The notes under the pieces are model-generated. The model ran no database searches. It was not told where the DNA came from and worked only from the letters and a program-made list of their open reading frames with translations. Position numbers and translations under genes: made by a program. From positions 1 through 10,798 of the forward strand of contig CAYXVB010000122.1 of NCBI GenBank assembly GCA_964467785.1: a stretch of DNA of 10,798 nt, in the 5' to 3' direction. Source of the stretch: CAYXVB01 sp964467785 (GTDB lineage Bacteria > Bdellovibrionota > UBA1018). Below are positions 1 through 5,271 of this stretch, one piece after another. Numbering within the stretch: position 1 is the first letter of the stretch; each line of letters starts with the position of its first letter.

Positions 1-447
1 TCGGCATTCGCCGCCACCGCGTCCACTCCCGCTCCCGCCCCGACACCGGGCTACCGGGAGCTGAAGTGCCGCTTCGAGGGACGGGATTTTGACCAGCACG
101 AAGGACTTCGCTGTTACGTGAGGGTTTCCCTCTGTCAGTCGGGCATGGCTCTGGGGGCGAGTGATGCTCGCGTTTGCGAAACCCGCTCTGAGCGTGACGC
201 GTTCGAGGTGCGTTGCACGAACGGTTACGAACTCGAGTCCCGCGACTTTGCCGTCGGTTACGACCATGACAACATCTGGGTCAATGCCGATGAGCGCGGT
301 CGCCTGGCCACTCTCCGGCTCAAGCCGGGTGAAGATTACCGCGCGGATCTGGTCATCACCAATCGCGTGGCTCGTCACCTCGAAGGTCGCTGTCACCTGA
401 CCGGTACGCAGCCGACCGACACCACGTCGGAGGATTTTTTGAACTGA
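1..447 (+). CDS. Cysteine-rich exported protein, 5' end outside window
   Basis: The frame is open from base 1 and ends at TGA 445-447, giving 148 residues with no start inside the window. The GTG at 118 is internal: the frame upstream reads as plausible protein. The first visible residues, SAFA then ATASTPAPAPTP, look like the end of a signal peptide followed by a Pro/Ala/Thr linker, so the mature protein is probably periplasmic or secreted (inference). The globular part has six cysteines, at in-window residues 23, 38, 45, 59, 72 and 131, enough for three disulfides, and is rich in charged residues. I do not recognise a family. A long hairpin lies just downstream, so this gene probably ends its own transcript. 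That the frame is coding is fairly secure; the function is unknown. Confidence 0.7.
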   Translation, partial: SAFAATASTPAPAPTPGYRELKCRFEGRDFDQHEGLRCYVRVSLCQSGMALGASDARVCETRSERDAFEVRCTNGYELESRDFAVGYDHDNIWVNADERGRLATLRLKPGEDYRADLVITNRVARHLEGRCHLTGTQPTDTTSEDFLN

Positions 448-475
448 TCAGGCCAGGACCTTTTTGAATTCGGGA

Positions 476-524
476 CGCTCTCCCGCGGATCTCAGACGGA
501 TGAGGTCCGTGGGAGGGCGATTTT
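476..524 (+). terminator. Long GC-rich hairpin followed by short T run
   Basis: Bases 476-494 pair with 501-519 in an unbroken 19-bp stem that includes three G-U pairs, around a 6-base loop (GACGGA). The stem is followed at once by ATTTT (520-524). It starts 28 bases after the stop codon of the first gene. This is the layout of an intrinsic terminator, although the T run is short. It could instead be an RNA-stability or attenuator hairpin. Confidence 0.6.
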
Positions 525-616
525 AAGATCAGGGGGTAATAGTAAACACTTTGGAGCCATTAAATAAATTTCATTTAGGCATTAAGCTCATAATAAAGAT
601 AATTAAATCGATAAGA

Positions 617-631
617 TAACGCAATGCGTTA
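617..631. promoter_or_regulatory. Palindrome TAACGCA-A-TGCGTTA, operator candidate
   Basis: Two perfect 7-base arms flank one central base, inside the AT-rich island about 117 bases upstream of the start at 748. Such short symmetric sites commonly bind dimeric repressors or activators. No regulator is encoded nearby in the window, so this is a candidate only. Confidence 0.35.
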
Positions 632-674
632 GATTGTTGTCACGTCCAGTATCCCGTGCTACCACTCTTCGGCG

Positions 675-701
675 TGGTCAATGAATCCGCCCGGTTGACC
701 A
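675..701. repeat. Inverted repeat TGGTCAA / TTGACCA
   Basis: Seven-base perfect arms at 675-681 and 695-701 are separated by 13 bases. It could form a weak leader hairpin or be a binding site for a dimer whose half-sites lie about two helical turns apart. It lies 46 bases before the ATG at 748. Confidence 0.3.
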
Positions 702-747
702 TAGAAAAGGTTTTCTCCAGTGGTGGTGTAGCGGGAGTAGCAAGAGA

Positions 748-1872
748 ATGAAGTCGGGGTCCCGCTGGTCTTCGATTCGGACTACCTTTGTGACGGGAGC
801 TGTGCTGGCTCTACAGTCGCTCTCGCTGGGCATGGAACCTCAAGCATCCCGCTCCGTGAATATTGGAGATCAAGTGATTCGGATTGCGGATGACGTGCCA
901 TCCGATCAGGTACAGGTCCTCAACGCGGATCTGGAGCGCGTCTCGGCCCTGAGTTTTGCGAGCCCGGATCCTGAGATGCTGCGCGTGATGGGGATTGTCG
1001 ATGCGAGCTCCTCGACGCTTTCACGCTGGCTCGGCTCGCGTATCGGTTACGTGATTTCTGAGAACTTCGAGCTCGAGCGGAATTGGGTCGTGGTCCGTGA
1101 AGGAGTGGCCTTTCCCAACCCGGAGGAGCTTCCGCTGTTCGAGGAGGCTTCGAACCTCCCATCGAGTCGGTACCAAGAGGCGTTCGGTGCGACCGTGATG
1201 TCCAATTTGGGAACGGCGATCTACCTGGCCGGCAAACAAGAGCGCGTGCTCGCGGGCCTGAACTTCCCCGGTATTGGCATGGTGGCGGTGACTTCGCCTC
1301 GAATCGGCGTCGTCCGCGTCAGCAAAGCGCTGGTGTCCGAGGAGCTCGGGGTCCTGCAGGGCGCGAACCTGGCCTCGCCCGTCCACTTTGGAATGCGTGC
1401 CTCGATTTATTTCCACGAGGCTCGGCACAGCGACGGCCATGGCAAGACCTTGGGATTTTTTCACGCCCTTTGTCCCGTTGGGCATACCCTGGAGGGCGAA
1501 AACGCATGCGATCGCAATCTCAACGGTCCCTATACGGTCAGCGCTTACATGAGCCGATCGATTGCCGAGAACTGCGGTCCCGACTGTACGGCCCGCGACG
1601 TCGAGATCTTGAGCACGATTTCGGCGGACAGCTTTGACCGCGTGATCCGCTTCACTCCGTTCGCGGGCAGTCAGGAAGCGGCGGAGCGCGAGGCCCAGGC
1701 GGCGATGCTCTCCCTTTGTCTGAATCTCCAGGAAACGGGGGCCACGCAGATCGAAGGCTGCTCCGCCGCGGATCTCGAACACTATCGCCAGCGGATCGCG
1801 GCGATCGACGCCCAATCGTCGGGTCGGGCCTCGACGGATTGGGATCCGGCTCCCGAAGGATTGTCGGAATAA
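748..1872 (+). CDS. Exported HEARH-motif putative zinc metallopeptidase
   Basis: The product has 374 residues. The N-terminus has basic residues (K2, R6, R11), then a hydrophobic stretch at about 13-28, so it looks like a signal peptide with a cleavage site near 28-33. The central motif H223-E-A-R-H227 fits the HExxH zinc-binding signature. It continues S-D-G-H231, so three histidines and a glutamate are packed together; further histidines are H239 and H246. Six cysteines (242, 254, 276, 280, 324, 338) all lie C-terminal to the motif, suggesting disulfides in an exported domain. HExxH is the hallmark of zincin peptidases, but the spacing does not match the metzincin pattern HExxHxxGxxH, because the third histidine comes two residues early. 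Start: ATG 748, with GGGAG ten bases upstream. The next gene follows after 12 bp. A peptidase role is inferred from this short motif only; a non-enzymatic metal site is possible. Confidence 0.75.
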   Translation: MKSGSRWSSIRTTFVTGAVLALQSLSLGMEPQASRSVNIGDQVIRIADDVPSDQVQVLNADLERVSALSFASPDPEMLRVMGIVDASSSTLSRWLGSRIGYVISENFELERNWVVVREGVAFPNPEELPLFEEASNLPSSRYQEAFGATVMSNLGTAIYLAGKQERVLAGLNFPGIGMVAVTSPRIGVVRVSKALVSEELGVLQGANLASPVHFGMRASIYFHEARHSDGHGKTLGFFHALCPVGHTLEGENACDRNLNGPYTVSAYMSRSIAENCGPDCTARDVEILSTISADSFDRVIRFTPFAGSQEAAEREAQAAMLSLCLNLQETGATQIEGCSAADLEHYRQRIAAIDAQSSGRASTDWDPAPEGLSE

Positions 1873-1876
1873 GGAG
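1871..1876 (+). promoter_or_regulatory. Ribosome binding site AAGGAG
   Basis: AAGGAG overlaps the TAA stop of the upstream gene and sits 8 bases before ATG 1885. It fixes the start of the next gene and supports co-translation of the pair. Confidence 0.7.
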
Positions 1877-1884
1877 TAGCGCTG

Positions 1885-2472
1885 ATGAGCTCGGGTCGCG
1901 CCCATCGAATCGGCTTTTTTACTCTGGCGCTCGTCGCGCTGGTCATGGGAGTTTGGTCCGCTCGCGAGCGCGTGGGCGCACCGCCGGCGGCTCCCGCTCC
2001 CGACGCTTCGAACCCTTCCCAAAGCAATGCCGTGGCCGCGAGCAGCACCGTTCCGAAGGGTCCGGCCACGGGAAGCGCAACCGTATCCCATCAGCCGCTG
2101 CCTTCGCTTTTGGAAAACGCACGCAATCAGCTGCCGCGCAAGGCGGAGATTGCTCGCGTGATCCGGGCCGATCCCCGGGCGGCGCGCGAGGTCCAACACG
2201 GGCCTCCGCGGGTGATTGTCGAGTACGCGCAGATCCTGGGGGACCTCGCTGAACGCTACGAGCAGGATCCCGCGAGCCGCGAAGCGATCGATGATTTCTA
2301 TCGCGAGTGCGCGCTTTTGGGTGACGCGCCCGATTCAATCCGCGCGGTCTGCTATAGGCATATTCTCGCGCATCGTCCTCCGAAAACGCTCCAAGAGGCC
2401 AAAGCGCTCCAGGTGCCCTCGCGGGTCATGGAGATCGCGCGCAAGTTGCCCAAAGCGCGTCCGGCTCGTTAA
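1885..2472 (+). CDS. Small anchored or exported protein, unknown function
   Basis: The product has 195 residues. A single hydrophobic segment at about residues 10-24 follows a short basic N-terminus, so it is either a signal peptide or a signal anchor. Residues 31-70 are a low-complexity Ala/Pro/Ser linker. Residues 71-195 form a charged, mostly helical-looking domain with two cysteines (142, 156). I do not recognise a family. It lies 12 bp after the HEARH protein and has a strong ribosome binding site, so the two are surely co-transcribed. A partner, chaperone or inhibitor of the putative peptidase is a reasonable guess and nothing more. The plus-strand frame 1716-2252 and the minus-strand frame 1021-2199 overlap it, but neither has a signal peptide or operon fit. 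Confidence 0.7.
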   Translation: MSSGRAHRIGFFTLALVALVMGVWSARERVGAPPAAPAPDASNPSQSNAVAASSTVPKGPATGSATVSHQPLPSLLENARNQLPRKAEIARVIRADPRAAREVQHGPPRVIVEYAQILGDLAERYEQDPASREAIDDFYRECALLGDAPDSIRAVCYRHILAHRPPKTLQEAKALQVPSRVMEIARKLPKARPAR

Positions 2473-2490
2473 GCACCCCAAAAATCGAGT

Positions 2491-3823
2491 TTAGGTAAAA
2501 CGCAGTAGGCTGTAGTTCTTTTTACCCTTGCGCAGGACGACGCTCGCGCCAGCGATCAGATCTTTGGGAGCGAGCGCCGTTGCGACGTCCGCCACGCGCT
2601 CATTGTTGACGTAAATGCCGCCGGCGGAGACATCCTTGCGCGCCTGACCCTTGGAGGGACAAAGGCCCGCGTCGACGAGCGCGTCGATCAGCGGATAGCC
2701 TGGGCCTTCGAGCACGGCCTTGGGCTTTTGGATCTGGGGCGCGCCGGAAAGCACCTCGAGCAGCGTGGACTCGTCGAGCTCGCGGATGGCGGCGCCGAAA
2801 AGCGCCTGCGAGGCGGCGATGGCGCGGTTGAGTTCGGCTTCGCCGTGGACGAGCTTTGTCACTTCGCGCGCGAGCGCCGTCTGCGCGGCGCGTTTCTCGG
2901 GTTCCTTGGCGACGCTCTCGGCAAGCGCGTTGATCTCTTCATGCGAGAGGAAGGTAAAGAACTTGATCAGCTGGATCACGTCGCGGTCATCCGTTTGGAT
3001 AAGGAACTGGTAGAACTGATAGGGCGAGGTCCGCTTGGGATCGAGCCAGACCGTGCCGCGTTCGGTCTTGCCGAACTTGGTCCCATCCGCTTTAGTGACC
3101 AGAGGATGGGTGAGGCCGTAGGCCGGAGCTTGTTCTGTAGCTTCGTTCTCCTGGCCGGCCTGCGCATGCATGCGGCGGATCAGGTCCGTGCCGGCCGTGA
3201 TGTTGCCCCACTGATCGGAGCCGCCGATCTGAAGGCTGCAGCCCTTCTCCCGATGCAGGTGATAGAAGTCGTAGGCCTGCAGGAGCATGTACGAGAATTC
3301 GGTGTAGGAGATGCCGTGCTCGCGGTCTTCGAGGCGGGCGCGCACGGATTCCTTGGCCATCATGTGGTTGATCGTGAAGTGCTTGCCCACGTCGCGCAGG
3401 AACTCGATGAACGAAAATCCGGCGAACCAATCGCCATTGTTGATGACGGTGGCGGCATTGGGGCCGGAACGGAGATCCAGGNNNNNNNNNNCGTTCGATC
3501 ACCGAGCGGATGCCCTTGAGATTGTGCTCGATCTGCTCGGGGCCCAGGAGCGAGCGCTCGGCGCTCTTGAAGCTGGGGTCGCCGATCATGCCAGTGGCGC
3601 CGCCCACCACGGCGATGGGCTTGTGCCCCGCCAGCTGAAAACGACGAAGCGTGAGCAGGGGCAAAAGGCTTCCCACATGAAGGCTGTCGGACGTCGGGTC
3701 AAAGCCGCAGTAGAGCGTCAGCTTGCGTGAAGCCAGGACCTGGGCGAGGCCCGGATCGGTGACCTGCTTGACGATGCCGCGGAATTCCAGATCTTCGTAC
3801 AACGATTGTGAGGTCGGAGACAT
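2491..3823 (-). CDS. tyrS: Tyrosine--tRNA ligase, interrupted by assembly gap
   Basis: This cytosolic class I enzyme charges tRNA-Tyr with tyrosine. The N-terminal 110 residues (3823 down to 3492) contain GFDPTSDSLHVGSLLPL, with HVGS as the HIGH motif at 49-52, and GATGMIGDPS. After the gap the frame resumes at 3480 with LDLRSG, NNGDWF, FLRDVGKHF, GISYTEFSYMLLQAYDF and the tRNA/Tyr-site block LQIGGSDQWGNIT. KFGKT is the KMSKS-equivalent loop. The C-terminus is an S4-type RNA-binding domain (SKGQARKDV, GIYVNNERV). About 441 residues are expected, close to the usual 400-430. Start ATG 3823 has AGGTAGG upstream, within the end of the preceding gene, 5 bp away. The split is caused by the N run and is not a biological frameshift. 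It is the last gene of the minus-strand run and meets the plus-strand gene end with an 18-bp gap. Confidence 0.95.
3482..3491. other. Assembly gap, 10 N
   Basis: Ten unknown bases fall inside tyrS. The minus-strand frame is CG before the gap and C then CTG after it, so the missing length must be a multiple of three to keep the gene intact. Ten is therefore a placeholder. By comparison with remembered TyrRS sequences (a GRFLDF-like stretch), three missing bases (CGN NNC, Arg then probably Phe) would restore a normal protein. Confidence 0.9.
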
Positions 3824-3828
3824 GTTTT

Positions 3829-5271
3829 TTACCTACCTGAGAAGGGCTCGGAACGCCAGTAGTCGATCGGCTTGTCGGCCCAGGGCTTACCTGTCTCGCG
3901 AAGGCTCTTTTCGACCGTCACATGAAAGGCGTCGCCATAATCCCCTTGAGGCGCACCGCGATTAAGATGGATGTACTGGACAAAGGAGGCGGATATCAAT
4001 GCCTGGGCCAGGATGATCAGAAGCAACACCCAGCGCCCCAGCCACGGTCGGTTGCAGACGTCCAGGGTCAGAAGCTCGCGTGCCGCCCAAAGGTAATGAA
4101 AAGGAAAGGCGATCACGAGATAAAAGCGCCGGACCACGCTGCCGGTAAGAGTGAGCAGGGCGCCGGCGCCCCAGAATGCTGCAAGATGAGCGGTCTTTTC
4201 AGGGCCCGCGAGCGGCGAGTTCGCGCGCGTGGTCACAGTTCGGAGTGCGCTTCGAATGATCGCGGTGAGCAGCCCGATTCCTAGAATGTAATGGGCCAGC
4301 GCCACTCCGTAGGTCGCGCGGCCACCGGCCAAAGGGTAACGGAAAAAGTCCGAGAGCTGCGCACAGTGCGAGGATCCCCGATACAACCCCAGGGGATTGC
4401 CTAGATGAAGGCCAAAGGCATTGGTCGCCCAAAAGACCCAGTACTTCAGCTGGAGCGCTTCTTGAATTCGCTGCAGAACAGTCACGGGTGGGCCGGATGT
4501 CCAAGGCATGTGAAGCGGCGCGCCCCAGGTGGGCTGGCCGAGGTGGTTGTAAAGATGCCAAGCCCAGGGCAAGAGGGGCAGGGCTCCGAGCGCGCTTCCT
4601 GCAAACCAGGCTCTCCACCGTACTGGGGACGTTCCGTCGGCCAGGTGGGCGTTTCGGCGGTTTTCGACGAACGTGAACGCGGCCAGCGCCGCCGCGAAGA
4701 AAAATCCGCTCAAATGGATCTGGCCGATGCAGGCTCCAAAAAAACCCCACGTCAGGGCGCCGCCAGCGCGCGAGCGCTTGAACCAGCCGGTGAGCGTCAG
4801 CGCGCAAAAGATCAGGACAAAGGCCTGGGGCCAGAGCTTGCGTTCGAGGTAGACTGACACGGGATTGACCATAGCCAGCGCGAACGCCCAGAGCCAGGGC
4901 TCGCGCTTCTCGATCGGGATGTGCTTCCAGGCAAGCCAAAGCAACGAGCACGCGCCCAGGACGGCGAGGATCGCCACTGCCTGCATCAGCGCTACTGGAT
5001 CGCGCGCGCCGAAGAGACGGGCCGTCCAGGCAAAGACCCAGACGCTCAGGCCCGGATTGGGAATGTAAATGCCGGTGGGCATGCCCAGCCAGGGCCAGGG
5101 TCGCTCGCGCCCGATCAACTGGCTTTGGATGAAGTTGTAATGCTCGTCCTCTTTGAACTCCATGTCGTCGAGATGGACGAGCCGAAGCGCGAGACCGGCA
5201 AGTAGCGCGAGTGTCAGGCCAAGAGGGGCGAGCCAGCGTGGAGCGCGCGCAGAACGAGAGACTGCGTTCAT
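3829..5271 (-). CDS. GT39/ArnT-like GT-C membrane glycosyltransferase
   Basis: The product is a 480-residue polytopic membrane protein. The first transmembrane helix (about 13-33) is followed by an outside loop with D35-D36, E38 and E41-D42-E43. This is the acidic first loop that carries the catalytic aspartate in GT-C enzymes of the PMT/ArnT class. Many further hydrophobic segments follow (about 75-88, 97-116, 125-140, 148-163, 172-202, 222-240, 320-340, 362-377, 382-396, 412-430), with a short hydrophilic tail at about 436-480. Known members take a sugar from polyprenyl phosphate and put it on lipid A, protein or glycan outside the inner membrane; the sugar and acceptor here cannot be read. 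It starts at ATG 5271, overlapping the previous stop by 4 bp, with GGGAGG six bases upstream. Family assignment is by fold and loop, not close similarity. The later part of tyrS's ribosome binding site lies inside its last codons. Confidence 0.8.
   Translation of the reverse strand: MNAVSRSARAPRWLAPLGLTLALLAGLALRLVHLDDMEFKEDEHYNFIQSQLIGRERPWPWLGMPTGIYIPNPGLSVWVFAWTARLFGARDPVALMQAVAILAVLGACSLLWLAWKHIPIEKREPWLWAFALAMVNPVSVYLERKLWPQAFVLIFCALTLTGWFKRSRAGGALTWGFFGACIGQIHLSGFFFAAALAAFTFVENRRNAHLADGTSPVRWRAWFAGSALGALPLLPWAWHLYNHLGQPTWGAPLHMPWTSGPPVTVLQRIQEALQLKYWVFWATNAFGLHLGNPLGLYRGSSHCAQLSDFFRYPLAGGRATYGVALAHYILGIGLLTAIIRSALRTVTTRANSPLAGPEKTAHLAAFWGAGALLTLTGSVVRRFYLVIAFPFHYLWAARELLTLDVCNRPWLGRWVLLLIILAQALISASFVQYIHLNRGAPQGDYGDAFHVTVEKSLRETGKPWADKPIDYWRSEPFSGR

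Larger units (their letters stand above)
448..747. other. 300-bp intergenic region with AT-rich island
   Basis: No coding frame is supported here. It holds the hairpin at 476-519, then a strongly AT-rich stretch (541-630, 25 G/C in 90 bases) that stands out from the GC-rich surroundings, a 15-base near-palindrome at 617-631 and a wider inverted repeat at 675-701. The promoter for the two plus-strand genes starting at 748 should lie here. I could not find a convincing -35/-10 pair: TTGTCA at 637-642 is a possible -35, but nothing good sits 17 bases downstream. Confidence 0.6.

Noticed and set aside
703..717. GAAAA-GG-TTTTC inverted repeat before the start at 748
   Set aside because: The arms are only five A/T-rich bases long; this is common by chance and not placed like an operator.
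1021..2199. 392-codon minus-strand open frame opposite the HEARH gene and its partner
   Set aside because: It is Arg/Arg-rich low-quality protein without motifs, antisense to two genes with signal peptides and ribosome binding sites; long shadow frames are expected at this GC content.
3092..3491. Apparent frameshift or split of tyrS into two genes
   Set aside because: The phase change coincides exactly with the N run, and both sides match one continuous TyrRS.
2728..3519. Plus-strand open frame opposite tyrS
   Set aside because: tyrS is certain on the minus strand; this frame has no motifs and runs through the N gap.
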